A stretch of DNA of 64,000 nt. Source: an uncultured Eubacteriales bacterium (lineage in GTDB: Bacteria; Bacillota; Clostridia; Lachnospirales; Lachnospiraceae). Each line of letters opens with the position of its first letter. Positions within the stretch are counted from its first letter, which is position 1. Location: assembly GCA_900545175.1 (NCBI GenBank), contig UQYF01000006.1, positions 1-64,000 on the forward strand, read 5' to 3'. Below the pieces are notes generated by a model, which was not told where the DNA came from, searched no databases, and worked only from the letters and a program-made list of their open reading frames with translations. Both the position numbers and the translations under genes were made by a program. Positions 26,127 to 34,791 of the stretch are shown piece by piece.

Positions 26127-27596
26127 TTATACTATCGTGCCAGCTGCATCTGATGTGCTTTTCATGCTGTATCCTCTAAGCTTTTCGGAAAGCTCCGAGA
26201 TATTGATTATCTCTCCTTTCATGACACTAACGGAATCATGCTGTCTTGCTATGCTCTCTATAATATTGGATATCATAGCCGAATTTTCCTGTGTAGTTGC
26301 CATAAGAGTCTCTATTTCAGAGTGTATATCGCCAAATCCAGACTTCACGGAATCTATGACCTGATATTCCTCTCCAACAACAGCCGAAGCGTCACTTTCA
26401 GCTGTTCTGATATTTCCGAATACTTCAAGCATGTCATCCATTCTTGCAACACCTTCTGCTGCCGCTGTGGCTCCGGCATTTACTTTTTCTGATACCATGT
26501 CAGTAGTCTTTACGAGTCCCTGCAAAATATCCCTGATATTGTTGGCTGCACCTGAACTCTGCTCCGAAAGAGTTCTTATCTCTTCTGCCACAACAGCAAA
26601 ACCTTTTCCGTGTTCTCCTGCTCTTGCAGCTTCTATAGATGCGTTAAGTGAGAGCAGATTAGTCTGTGCAGCAATCGAATTAATCTCTCCAAGGATATCG
26701 GTAATCGTTCTCATCTCCTTATTCAGAGTATCCGTTGCCGTCTTTGCAGAGCCGACTGTCTGTGTTATATCTATAAGGCTCTTTTTAACTTTCATTGCCT
26801 CATCATGACCGGCTTCAACTGCCTTATTGACCTCAGAAAAGCTCTTTTCTAACTGCCCTGCAAGCTCATGATTATGTTCTATCTTCTCTGTGGCAGACTT
26901 AACCTGCTCCGTCACAGCCATTGTCACATTTGTCGTGCTGTCTATAACAGTGCCCATCTGCTCCGCCGCAGTGTTAACTGTTCCGGCATGCTCTACAAGC
27001 TCTTCAACTCCGCTTCGGCACTGTGAAATTGCCACATTCAGATTACCTGCTATCTCCATCGCAACAGCACTGCTATCCTTAACCTTTTCGAGTGTCTCTT
27101 CTGTCTTTTCAAGAAATGCTCTTCCTCTGGCAGTTGCATTTGTCAGCACAACAGCCACAAAAATAAATATCACTACCTTTGTCAGCGCACCTGCAAGTGA
27201 ACATTCCTTTCCATCGATAATCTGTGGCATAAAAATAGCACATAAAACTGCAATTCCGCCTATAGGTATCGAATAATACAATACATATTTCCTGTCAAAA
27301 TAGATAGTAGTCATTGCAAGAAATACATAATTTGCCAAAAAAGCTACTGAATTTCCTCCGCATAGTGCCGAGTATGCTATTGTAGAAAATGATGGAATAA
27401 GAGTGATACATAACGCTTTTGCCAAATCACCCTTAACAAACTTCCAGCATACAACAACTGCAATTCCGGCAACAATAAGCACCGCAATATTTCTAAGCCC
27501 CAGCACATTAAACCCAAATGCAATTACAGTTATAATCGAAAGCATTATGATTCCTGCTAAAACAACTCTCATGTTCTGCATGTGTAATTTTTCCAT
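26127..27596 (-). CDS. Methyl-accepting chemotaxis protein with polytopic membrane sensor
   Basis: The 489-residue receptor has about six membrane segments in residues 10-160 and little extracellular sequence, then a cytoplasmic MCP signalling coiled coil with the conserved hairpin tip (EINSIAAQTNLLSLNASIEAARAGEHGKGFAVVAEEIR; tip residues only partly quoted as LNASIEAARAGEHGKGFAVV). There is no HAMP domain. It likely senses something in or at the membrane, such as energy state or oxygen/redox, and signals to CheA. GGAGG lies 10 bases before the ATG. It has its own promoter (27656-27684). No other che gene is in this window. Confidence 0.9.
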   Translation of the reverse strand: MEKLHMQNMRVVLAGIIMLSIITVIAFGFNVLGLRNIAVLIVAGIAVVVCWKFVKGDLAKALCITLIPSFSTIAYSALCGGNSVAFLANYVFLAMTTIYFDRKYVLYYSIPIGGIAVLCAIFMPQIIDGKECSLAGALTKVVIFIFVAVVLTNATARGRAFLEKTEETLEKVKDSSAVAMEIAGNLNVAISQCRSGVEELVEHAGTVNTAAEQMGTVIDSTTNVTMAVTEQVKSATEKIEHNHELAGQLEKSFSEVNKAVEAGHDEAMKVKKSLIDITQTVGSAKTATDTLNKEMRTITDILGEINSIAAQTNLLSLNASIEAARAGEHGKGFAVVAEEIRTLSEQSSGAANNIRDILQGLVKTTDMVSEKVNAGATAAAEGVARMDDMLEVFGNIRTAESDASAVVGEEYQVIDSVKSGFGDIHSEIETLMATTQENSAMISNIIESIARQHDSVSVMKGEIINISELSEKLRGYSMKSTSDAAGTIV

Positions 27597-27655
27597 AAAA
27601 TATCTTCCTCCAAATCTTAAGTAAATCCTTCATACTTATAAGGCAAAAATACCGT

Positions 27656-27684
27656 ATTATATCACACAAATATACCAAGTTCAA
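27656..27684 (-). promoter_or_regulatory. Promoter of the chemoreceptor gene
   Basis: On minus TTGAAC (27684-27679), 17-base spacer, TATAAT (27661-27656). It begins 10 bases after the stop of the upstream gene, so the two are separately transcribed. Confidence 0.8.
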
Positions 27685-27693
27685 GCATGAAAA

Positions 27694-28344
27694 TCATATA
27701 AGCAGATTCACAGCCTGTCCTGTGGCAGCACTCTGCGACATTGCGCTCTTAGTAAGCTCAAGATTTCTCATCTGCCCTGACACAGAGCTCAGCTCAAGCG
27801 ATGCCGCAGCCGATGACACTGCCATAGAAGCACATGTCGATGAGCCAGCCACATTATTGGCTTCATTTTCATAATATTTAGAATCGGCATCAAACAATGC
27901 TTTATTCTCATCCTGCCTGTGCGTCCTTTTCTTAAGATTCTCAAGCCTCTTGGCATTCTCAAACTGCTCCTGCTCACGCTCAGCCGTTTCCTGTGCCTTC
28001 TTTCTCAATCTGTCCTCCTCACGCAAATTCTTTACCTTCATGCCGGCGCAGTCAATCATCCTCTTTGCATGTGCTATCGCATTCTCAAGCTCAGCCAAGT
28101 CGTACTCCCCTGTCGCCTGCGCTCTCTTTAGCATCGCTAATTTCGCTCTTGCGCGGCTTAGCACCTGAGATGCCCCAACAGCCTTTTTCGCACGCATTAT
28201 CTGTGACGAAATTTCCTTAGGATTATACGATAATGACTTCTTTCCCGATTTCGACTTAGAAAATGATGAGCTGCGCGTACAGGACACGCCCATGCCGGAT
28301 AAAGTCATTCCTGACATCCCTGTCTGTAAATCACCAACATACAT
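27694..28344 (-). CDS. Hypothetical protein, basic coiled-coil with Ser/Ala-rich tail
   Basis: I do not recognise a named family. The 216-residue protein has a Gly/Met/Ser N-terminus (MYVGDLQTGMSGM), a long Lys/Arg/Glu-rich helical middle (about 40-150) predicted to be coiled coil, and a Ser/Ala-rich C-terminal third. It has no signal peptide or membrane segment. I chose the ATG at 28344, which has GGAG 6 bases upstream; the GGAG itself overlaps an in-frame ATG at 28356. Its divergent neighbour is a MATE transporter. Similar small Ser/Met-rich coiled-coil proteins are common in Lachnospiraceae genomes, but I know no function for them. Confidence 0.7.
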   Translation of the reverse strand: MYVGDLQTGMSGMTLSGMGVSCTRSSSFSKSKSGKKSLSYNPKEISSQIMRAKKAVGASQVLSRARAKLAMLKRAQATGEYDLAELENAIAHAKRMIDCAGMKVKNLREEDRLRKKAQETAEREQEQFENAKRLENLKKRTHRQDENKALFDADSKYYENEANNVAGSSTCASMAVSSAAASLELSSVSGQMRNLELTKSAMSQSAATGQAVNLLI

Positions 28345-28527
28345 GTTAATCTCCATTCCGCAGGCACAACGTGCCAAAAGAATCGCGGGTCAAATGTCAG
28401 ATTCGGCTATGTGATAGATGCTATTTGTGGTACCTGCGGCACAGATAGCTGTGTGAAAAAACTGCTTTTTAACTCACGAAACATTAAGCTGCGATTCCAT
28501 TCAAAGCTTTTACTGTATACATTTTTT

Positions 28528-28551
28528 ATCGGCAGAAAACCGATATTTTTT
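28528..28551 (+). terminator. Isolated terminator-like hairpin, plus strand
   Basis: ATCGG-CAGAAAA-CCGAT followed by ATTTTTT. No plus-strand gene lies upstream, so it may end an antisense or leader transcript in the 400-base divergent gap between the hypothetical gene (minus) and the MATE gene (plus). Nothing else is evident in 28378-28640. Confidence 0.45.
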
Positions 28552-28642
28552 AACAAAAAACGAAGATTGCAAAGTCTATACTGCTATAACAATATATGCT
28601 TTACATTTTGCATCAAATATTATAATCATCCTGCCTTTAGTC

Positions 28643-28676
28643 TTGACGCATCATAGACGTCTTGATACTATATCAA
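28643..28676 (+). promoter_or_regulatory. Promoter and overlapping dyad of the MATE gene
   Basis: TTGACG (28643-28648), 17-base spacer, TACTAT (28666-28671). The palindrome TTGATA-CTA-TATCAA (28662-28676) covers the -10 and would suit a repressor. Confidence 0.6.
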
Positions 28677-28749
28677 TATAAAATGGCAGCGTCATCAGGC
28701 TCTCATATTTCATGTTTTATTACACTGCTGTCAAAAAATGGAGTTTAAT

Positions 28750-30081
28750 ATGTATCGTGATTTAACAAAAGGACGTATAGGAAGCACACTCATTGTATTC
28801 GCACTTCCGATGATTGCCGGAAATCTGTTACAACAGTTTTACAACATAGCCGATACTTTAATTGTCGGACAAGTATTAGGGCGCAATGCTCTCGCTGCAG
28901 TCGGTTCCGCCTACACGCTTATGACTTTTCTGACATCAATATTTCTTGGACTATGCATGGGTTCAGGAGCACTATTTTCCATATATCAGGGCCGTGGTGA
29001 CACATCCTCATTAAAGTGCAGTATATTTCACTCATTCTGCCTTATAATGGCAATCACGTTTATTATCAACATAGCCGTATATGCCTTTATAAATCCGATA
29101 ATGGCTTTTTTGCATGTTCCGGACGAAGTGTATGATGGTATGAAAATTTATCTTCTCATTGTCTTTGCCGGGATTCCTGCCACATCACTATATAACTTTT
29201 TTTCATGCATGCTGCGAGCACTTGGCAATTCATCCGCACCGCTTATTTTTCTTGCAGTCGGTGCTGTCTTAAACATCGCACTTGATATACTTTTTGTAGC
29301 CGTAATCCCGTTTGGAATCGGTGGTGCCGCACTTGCAACCGTAATTGCCCAATATATTTCAGGACTTGGAATTTCAATATATGTTCTTATAAAATGCCGC
29401 GCATTTCTGCCTGCAAAGTCTGACAGGCATTTTTCAATGGATATACTAAAAGAAATACTTAACCTGTCATCGCTCACATGCCTGCAGCAGTCGGTAATGA
29501 ACTTCGGTATTCTGATGGTTCAGGGACTTGTAAACAGCTTCGGCTCCGTGGTTATGGCAGCATTTGCGGCGGCTGTAAAGATTGACACCTTCTCATATCT
29601 TCCTGTACAGGATTTCGGAAATGCATACTCAACCTTCGTAGCACAGAACTTCGGTGCAAAAAAGTATGACCGCATACGCAGCGGAACAAAAACCGCATTT
29701 TTTATAAGTGGGATATTCAGCATCATAATCTCTGTGTCGGTATTCATGTTCGCATCACCGCTCATGAAAATATTTATAGATGCTTCCGAGACACAGGTGA
29801 TTGCGGCCGGTGTGCATTATCTTCGGATAGAAGGTGTCTTCTATATAGGGATAGGCTTTCTCTTTCTGTTATATGGCTATTACCGCGCCATCAAAAAAGC
29901 CGGAATGTCCGTCATCCTCACAGTCATATCACTCGGCACGCGCGTCTTGTTAGCATACATATTATCCGCTATAGACGGCATCGGTGTAACAGGAATATGG
30001 CTGGCGATTCCTATCGGATGGGTGTTAGCGGATGTGACAGGTCTTGTCTATTTAAAAATAATTAATTCAATTTGCAAATAG
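28750..30081 (+). CDS. MATE-family multidrug/metabolite exporter
   Basis: The protein of about 443 residues has twelve predicted membrane segments in two MatE repeats (PMIAGNLLQQFYNIADTLIVGQ at the first; NLSSLTCLQQSVMNFGILMV at the second). MATE proteins export drugs or metabolites by sodium or proton antiport. I start it at 28750 because GGAG lies 6 bases before; an ATG at 28738 overlaps that site. It is a single-gene unit with a candidate promoter and operator just upstream and a strong terminator downstream, convergent with the RNase H gene. Confidence 0.93.
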   Translation: MYRDLTKGRIGSTLIVFALPMIAGNLLQQFYNIADTLIVGQVLGRNALAAVGSAYTLMTFLTSIFLGLCMGSGALFSIYQGRGDTSSLKCSIFHSFCLIMAITFIINIAVYAFINPIMAFLHVPDEVYDGMKIYLLIVFAGIPATSLYNFFSCMLRALGNSSAPLIFLAVGAVLNIALDILFVAVIPFGIGGAALATVIAQYISGLGISIYVLIKCRAFLPAKSDRHFSMDILKEILNLSSLTCLQQSVMNFGILMVQGLVNSFGSVVMAAFAAAVKIDTFSYLPVQDFGNAYSTFVAQNFGAKKYDRIRSGTKTAFFISGIFSIIISVSVFMFASPLMKIFIDASETQVIAAGVHYLRIEGVFYIGIGFLFLLYGYYRAIKKAGMSVILTVISLGTRVLLAYILSAIDGIGVTGIWLAIPIGWVLADVTGLVYLKIINSICK

Positions 30082-30118
30082 TTGTTTATCTGACCCCAAC
30101 ATCATCTTTATAAACAAT

Positions 30119-30178
30119 AAAGCAGTTGAAGGCAGAGCCTTGTTAAACATCCTGTAACAGCTCTCTTTCAACCGCTTT
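30119..30178. terminator. Bidirectional terminator between MATE and RNase H genes
   Basis: AAAGCAGTTGAAGGCAGAGC pairs with GCTCTCTTTCAACCGCTTT around a loop that itself has a TGTTA/TAACA stem. T-rich sequence follows on plus (TTATTTT). A second inverted pair, TTGTTTAT (30082-30089) with ATAAACAA (30110-30117), lies right after the MATE stop. Confidence 0.75.
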
Positions 30179-30187
30179 CTTATTTTC

Positions 30188-30862
30188 TCAATTTATTCCG
30201 ACAGCCTCCTTGGCAAGCCTGTCCGCTTCCTCATTTCCTTCGACACCGGAATGTCCCTTGACTTTCACAAAATGAAGCTTTATGTCATTTTTTACCGACT
30301 GTATATAATCGTGATATGCGATAGTTCCTTTCTTATTGCGCTTCCACGAACCGTTTGCCCACATCTCTATTCCCATATAGTCATAATATATAACCAGTTC
30401 TTTTATTCCCAGCTCTATAGCGCGGCGGATTGCAGCCATGCTTCCTCCGACCTCACCGGACACATTTCTCATTGAAGCCATCTCAAGGTCATCATCATGC
30501 CCCTGAAGCACCTCACGAACGCCATCATGCACAAGGAAGCCGCCATAACCATATACTTTGGTAGCTATATTGTATGAACCATCAACAAAAGCGTATGGCA
30601 GTGCATCTAATTTTGCTTTATCAGCTTCTTTATTCTCTTCTCCTTGCTTTTCCTGATTCAATTCATTATCTTTAACTATAGTTGAACTTCGATTTCCGAC
30701 ACTGCCGGCGGTGTTTTTCATGAATGCTTCTGCTTCGGCTCTTGTCTTGAAGCTTTTATATACAGGTGCTGAAAAACAATCCACATTCTTCTTACACTCG
30801 TCCCAGCTTAGATATATTCCCGGAACCCTGCCGACTCTCACTGCATAAAATTTTCCTGCCAT
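30188..30862 (-). CDS. rnhA: Ribonuclease HI with N-terminal viroplasmin/RNA-DNA hybrid-binding domain
   Basis: Residues 1-46 are a viroplasmin (HBD) domain (KFYAVRVGRVPGIYLSWDECKKNV, quoted only in part as FYAVRVGRVPGIYLSW), followed by a Glu/Lys-rich linker and an RNase H fold from about residue 85. The acidic catalytic residues are in YAFVDGSYN, EVGGSMAAIRRAIE, IYYDYMG and NEEADRLAKEA. It removes RNA from RNA-DNA hybrids. I start at the ATG at 30862 (an adjacent ATG at 30865 is equally good), after GAGG; the upstream frame to 30907 lacks a ribosome binding site. It lies 94 bases after the desulfidase-like gene. Confidence 0.92.
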   Translation of the reverse strand: MAGKFYAVRVGRVPGIYLSWDECKKNVDCFSAPVYKSFKTRAEAEAFMKNTAGSVGNRSSTIVKDNELNQEKQGEENKEADKAKLDALPYAFVDGSYNIATKVYGYGGFLVHDGVREVLQGHDDDLEMASMRNVSGEVGGSMAAIRRAIELGIKELVIYYDYMGIEMWANGSWKRNKKGTIAYHDYIQSVKNDIKLHFVKVKGHSGVEGNEEADRLAKEAVGIN

Positions 30863-30956
30863 CATTAACAACCTCGCATCAAATAATCTTCCTGCTTTAT
30901 CTGCCAACTTTTTTTATCAAAGTAACTATTAAAATAGCCATTTTCAAAAGCATATG

Positions 30957-32264
30957 CTATTTTTCTTCAAGCATCATCTTGATAATTTCCTTGTCTGTCT
31001 GGTGCATGCCGACTTTGCCGATATATCCTACACAGCTTATGGTTTCGCCGGCTTCCTCCTTGAGTATTCCTGTATATGCCTCATATGCTTTGCCTTTCAT
31101 GGCAAGATAATGTCCCATCATGGCTGCATCAAGGCTTGACGCAATCTTAGCCGCACACGAAATCTTAGCTCCGTCACAGATGATTCCCGGAATGTTCGCA
31201 AGAGTATTGTCTATAGTGTCCTTAATCTGCTTGATTGTGCCGCCTGCAAGATATGTAATCGCTGCCGCGCTCGCACACGAAGCCGATACAGCGCCGCAGA
31301 AGGCTGATAATTTTCCTATAAATTCCTTCTGAAATGTAGTGAGAAGACTTGAGAACACTAACGCACGATATAACTTTTCTGACTGGATATTGTTCTCACG
31401 CGCATATACGATTACAGGTACGGATGAAGCTATTCCCTGATTTCCGCTTCCTGAATTGATGATAACAGGCATGTCACAGCCACCCATTCTCGCTTCCGAT
31501 GCTGCACATGCATATGCCTTCATTCTTGTGACTACGCTCTCAGCGTATGTCTCACGAATTACTCTTCCGAGTCCCAAACCATAATTTCCGGACATTCCTT
31601 CGTATGCTATATCCATATTGTACTGAATCTGCCTGTCAAAAAGATGCCTTATTCCGGCTATATCCACCTCATCGGCAAACTGCTTTATATTCTCGATACT
31701 TAATTGTGAACGGTCGGCGTATGCGATACTGTTCTCCTGCGAATCAGTATTTGCGTTTCCTGCACCGCTTACGGCACCGGATACATTTTCAAGCACCGCA
31801 CCATTCTTCTTGATACATGAGATATTAGTATGTGAATGTCTCACTTCAACGGAAGCAGTCTTATCTCCCGCCTTCATCTCTATGATAAAATGAAGCGGTA
31901 TTTCAGAGTCAAGGAACTCTACATGGCATTTTTTGTCGTTGACAAACTGTTCTGCCACTTTTCTCCCGGCATCATCAACCGACTCTAATACTTCCATACA
32001 CTTAGATGCATCACCTGCTAATGCTCCTAGCGCACATGCAGCCTCTATTCCAATCATTCCCTGTGAATTAGGAATTGAAACACATCGCACATTCTTAATC
32101 ATATTTCCCGAGCAGTACGCATCTATATGCTCCGGTGCTTCACCTAACACTTCCTTGCATCTTGCTGAGGCATATGCGAGCGCAATCGGCTCCGTACAGC
32201 CCATAGCTGGTATCAGCTCCTCCTCAAGTATTTTTATAAAATTATCCTGTATGTTCTTGTCCAT
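30957..32264 (-). CDS. cyuA: L-cysteine desulfidase / L-serine dehydratase-like protein (CyuA, UPF0597)
   Basis: The 435-residue protein is of the serine dehydratase alpha-chain superfamily, CyuA/YhaM group, which breaks cysteine (or serine) to pyruvate, ammonia and sulfide (or water) with an oxygen-labile [4Fe-4S] cluster. The N-terminal MGCTEPIALAYA motif, the CGAVSASCASA segment and ISCAAKIASSLDAAM near the end carry the conserved cysteines. It has no signal peptide. Substrate (Cys or Ser) cannot be told from sequence alone. It follows rsmH by 50 bases, probably in one operon from the promoter at 33514-33542. Confidence 0.85.
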   Translation of the reverse strand: MDKNIQDNFIKILEEELIPAMGCTEPIALAYASARCKEVLGEAPEHIDAYCSGNMIKNVRCVSIPNSQGMIGIEAACALGALAGDASKCMEVLESVDDAGRKVAEQFVNDKKCHVEFLDSEIPLHFIIEMKAGDKTASVEVRHSHTNISCIKKNGAVLENVSGAVSGAGNANTDSQENSIAYADRSQLSIENIKQFADEVDIAGIRHLFDRQIQYNMDIAYEGMSGNYGLGLGRVIRETYAESVVTRMKAYACAASEARMGGCDMPVIINSGSGNQGIASSVPVIVYARENNIQSEKLYRALVFSSLLTTFQKEFIGKLSAFCGAVSASCASAAAITYLAGGTIKQIKDTIDNTLANIPGIICDGAKISCAAKIASSLDAAMMGHYLAMKGKAYEAYTGILKEEAGETISCVGYIGKVGMHQTDKEIIKMMLEEK

Positions 32265-32314
32265 TTAATAATCCTTCTATTTTATAATAATGATATATCC
32301 TATATTTTATAAAT

Positions 32315-33361
32315 CTACGCCTTAACCGCCCAGCGCATCTTTGTCGAACGCGCTCTGCTGTTACGCACACATTCTTCGGCGGACGGTCTTATCACGTCCT
32401 TGGCTGTCTCGCTGTAAATCCCGTCCTTCTCCATCTGCTTAAAGTATTTCTTCACCATCCTGTCCTCACCTGAATGGAAGGTGAGAATTGCCACTCTGCC
32501 GCCCGGTGCAAGTATTCCCGGAAGTTTGCCAAGGAATGCATCCAATACTTCAAATTCACTGTTCACATCAATTCTAAGCGCCTGAAATGTTCTCTGACAT
32601 GATTTTTTTACCATCTCCTTGCTCTCTGCTTCCGGCAGAAATTCAAGTGCCTTCTCGATAACATGTCGTAACGCTGTCGTAGTGTCAATAGGATGCTTTC
32701 TCTTGCGCTCTTTCATAATCTGTGCCGCTATCTGCCTGGCATATGGCTCGTCCGAATTTTCCACAAGCATTCCTATAATCTCATCCTCGTCAAGCTGCAT
32801 AAGTCGCTCTGCTGCCGACTCTCCAGCCTCAGGATTAAGCCTTAAGTCAAGCGGTCCATCTACCTTATATGAAAAACCTCTCTCCGGATTGTCAATCTGC
32901 ATTGATGACACTCCAAGATCAGCAAGCACAAAATCAAATAATCCGCTCTCAGGCACAAGCTTATCTATATCAGCGAAATTCATCTGCTTCACGGTTAGAA
33001 TATCCTCACCGTAGCCCGCATCACGCAGCCTCTTGGTAGTCTTCTTAATCTCAATCGGGTCAATGTCAAGTGCATACATATGCCCTTTTCCTTCAAGCTT
33101 TTCAAGCATCCTCCTTGTATGTCCTCCATAACCGAAGGTCGCATCAAGCCCTTTTTGACCCGGCTTAATCTGTAGGAAATCAAGAATCTCATTCACACAT
33201 ATGGATATATGCATTCCTGCCGGTGTTATCCCTTTGCTTATAACATGTTCTATTGTGTCGGCATATTTTTCAGGATTGAGCTCCTTATATTTCTCCTCAA
33301 ATTTCTTCGGATGTGTTCCCGAATATCTTTTTCTGCGTACATGCGGCTTGTTTTCTTCCAT
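32315..33361 (-). CDS. rsmH: 16S rRNA (cytosine-1402-N4)-methyltransferase
   Basis: RsmH/MraW methylates C1402 of 16S rRNA in the decoding centre. The SAM-binding motif (GLDATFGYGGHTRRML), the catalytic-region sequence (LADLGVSSMQID), RGFSYKVDGPLDLR and the C-terminal NSRARSTKMRWA are diagnostic. At 348 residues it carries a ~30-residue basic N-terminal extension. It is usually in the dcw cluster beside mraZ and ftsL; here it is alone, followed by the cyuA-like gene, so it has been separated from division genes. A promoter lies about 155 bases upstream. Confidence 0.94.
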   Translation of the reverse strand: MEENKPHVRRKRYSGTHPKKFEEKYKELNPEKYADTIEHVISKGITPAGMHISICVNEILDFLQIKPGQKGLDATFGYGGHTRRMLEKLEGKGHMYALDIDPIEIKKTTKRLRDAGYGEDILTVKQMNFADIDKLVPESGLFDFVLADLGVSSMQIDNPERGFSYKVDGPLDLRLNPEAGESAAERLMQLDEDEIIGMLVENSDEPYARQIAAQIMKERKRKHPIDTTTALRHVIEKALEFLPEAESKEMVKKSCQRTFQALRIDVNSEFEVLDAFLGKLPGILAPGGRVAILTFHSGEDRMVKKYFKQMEKDGIYSETAKDVIRPSAEECVRNSRARSTKMRWAVKA

Positions 33362-33513
33362 CTTATTTTCCCTTCATTTATATTTCTATCCGGATTCGGT
33401 GGTATTCGCAATCCGATTCCTGCTCATAAAAACAGATGCTTCTCATCTCTATCCGGTTATTTTATAAATAACATACATTCGTTTCAGTTTTCTAAATCTC
33501 ACGCAATATTTTT

Positions 33514-33542
33514 ATTTTAGCATACCATGACATATATCGCAA
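33514..33542 (-). promoter_or_regulatory. Promoter of rsmH
   Basis: On minus TTGCGA (33542-33537), 17-base spacer, TAAAAT (33519-33514). The leader of about 150 bases has a CGGATT/AATCCG stem. Confidence 0.7.
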
Positions 33543-33613
33543 GGAAAAGCCAATGGTGATGAACCGGCAAAAGCTAATAACCGCTCCCACCGGTCCGTCC
33601 CATCGGTCATTGT

Positions 33614-34696
33614 TTACTTAGTCGTTATATATGTGTTATAGCGATACTGCCTGAGCTTATACTCCATTGCAATGGCATTAGAGAAATTTCTGTATACGCC
33701 GACCTGAACCTTATAGAGTCCGTCATCAAACACAATGAACGCAGGGAAACCATCGATTAGAAGTGAGTTTAACATTCTATCGGCATTTTCCTTGTTGCGG
33801 TACGCACCCACCTGAACGCGGTATAGCACGTCAGGACACTGGCAGTTGCAGGAACGCGTACCCGGCTCATTGAAAATCTCAGCGCTCTCATCATAGAATC
33901 TTTCGCCGCCGCGCACACCGTAGCCCATATCATCCGAAGAAGGCATACGCATAACATTTCCCATGTCGTCCATGTCACCACCTGCTCTCCCCATATTTTC
34001 GCAATTTACACCATTTTGTGTGCAGCCTCCATTGATATTCTCAATATCATTGTTATTCCCGGCATTTCTCATGCCTCCTCCGTCCATGCCACCGTTATTC
34101 CCGGCATTTCCCATGTTTCCATCACCCTGCCACATATCGGCTGTCGCTATAGCAGAAGATGTATATACAGGATATCCCAGTGTCTGCAATATTCCGTTTG
34201 CAATACCCTGAGCCAGCTCATCAAAATTCCTGTCAAATGTCTCATTATCCTTATCGCTGTTGATAAAGCCGGCCTCAACAAGCACAGCCGGCATCTGCGT
34301 GCGACGCAGTACAACCAGATCCTTTCGCTCATCAATTCCGAGATTTTTAAGTCCTGCCTTCTCCATGCCTTCAAGTATGTTATTGGCAAGCTCGCGCCTT
34401 ATGCCGCTGTCGCTGTACACAAGTACCTCAGCACCGGAATACTGGTTAGGATATTCGCTGGAATTTCTGTGTATTGACACAAAATAGTCTGCTCTGACAC
34501 CATTTCCATCCTGTGCCTTTTTAAATGGTGTCTCATAGATATCGCCCTCTCTTGTATATACAACATCAACTCCCCTTGCCTCAAGAAGTGCACCGACAGC
34601 CTTTCCAAGCCTTAACACATCATCTTTCTCCTGCCGTCCATTATATACTGCTCCCGGATCGCTTCCTCCATGTCCAGGGTCAATTACAACAAGCAT
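33614..34696 (-). CDS. N-acetylmuramoyl-L-alanine amidase with SPOR repeats
   Basis: Residues 1-178 are an Amidase_3 zinc hydrolase that cuts the glycan-peptide bond of peptidoglycan; ligands H9 (DPGHGG), E23 and H76 (SIHRNSS) and the catalytic E141 (LVEAGFINS) are all present. Residues about 185-275 are a Gly/Asn/Met-rich low-complexity linker. The C-terminal ~75 residues are SPOR-type (LYRVQVGAYRNKENADRML and a second half LYKVQVGVYRNFSNA), which bind denuded glycan. There is no signal peptide, so export is unexplained; mother-cell, holin-assisted or lysis-released roles are possible. The terminator at 34738-34782 separates it from the deacetylase gene. Confidence 0.9.
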   Translation of the reverse strand: MLVVIDPGHGGSDPGAVYNGRQEKDDVLRLGKAVGALLEARGVDVVYTREGDIYETPFKKAQDGNGVRADYFVSIHRNSSEYPNQYSGAEVLVYSDSGIRRELANNILEGMEKAGLKNLGIDERKDLVVLRRTQMPAVLVEAGFINSDKDNETFDRNFDELAQGIANGILQTLGYPVYTSSAIATADMWQGDGNMGNAGNNGGMDGGGMRNAGNNNDIENINGGCTQNGVNCENMGRAGGDMDDMGNVMRMPSSDDMGYGVRGGERFYDESAEIFNEPGTRSCNCQCPDVLYRVQVGAYRNKENADRMLNSLLIDGFPAFIVFDDGLYKVQVGVYRNFSNAIAMEYKLRQYRYNTYITTK

Positions 34697-34737
34697 GCTT
34701 ATACCATCCTGATTTTGATAATATGGTATATTCTATG

Positions 34738-34782
34738 AAAAAAAAAGAAGGATGTGAAAATTTTTTCAACATCCCTCTTCTC
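34738..34782 (-). terminator. Intrinsic terminator of the rhamnogalacturonan operon
   Basis: On minus GAAGAGGGATGTTGAA pairs with TTCACATCCTTC across an A/T loop, followed by TTTTTTTTT. It lies just past the stop of the CE4 deacetylase gene. Confidence 0.9.
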
Positions 34783-34791
34783 AATGCCGGC

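Noticed and set aside
28411..28656. 81-residue plus-strand frame before the MATE gene
   Set aside because: No ribosome binding site, crosses a terminator-like hairpin and the MATE promoter, low-quality composition.
33614..34696. Prophage endolysin
   Set aside because: No holin, tail or other phage genes nearby; SPOR repeats fit a cellular wall enzyme as well.
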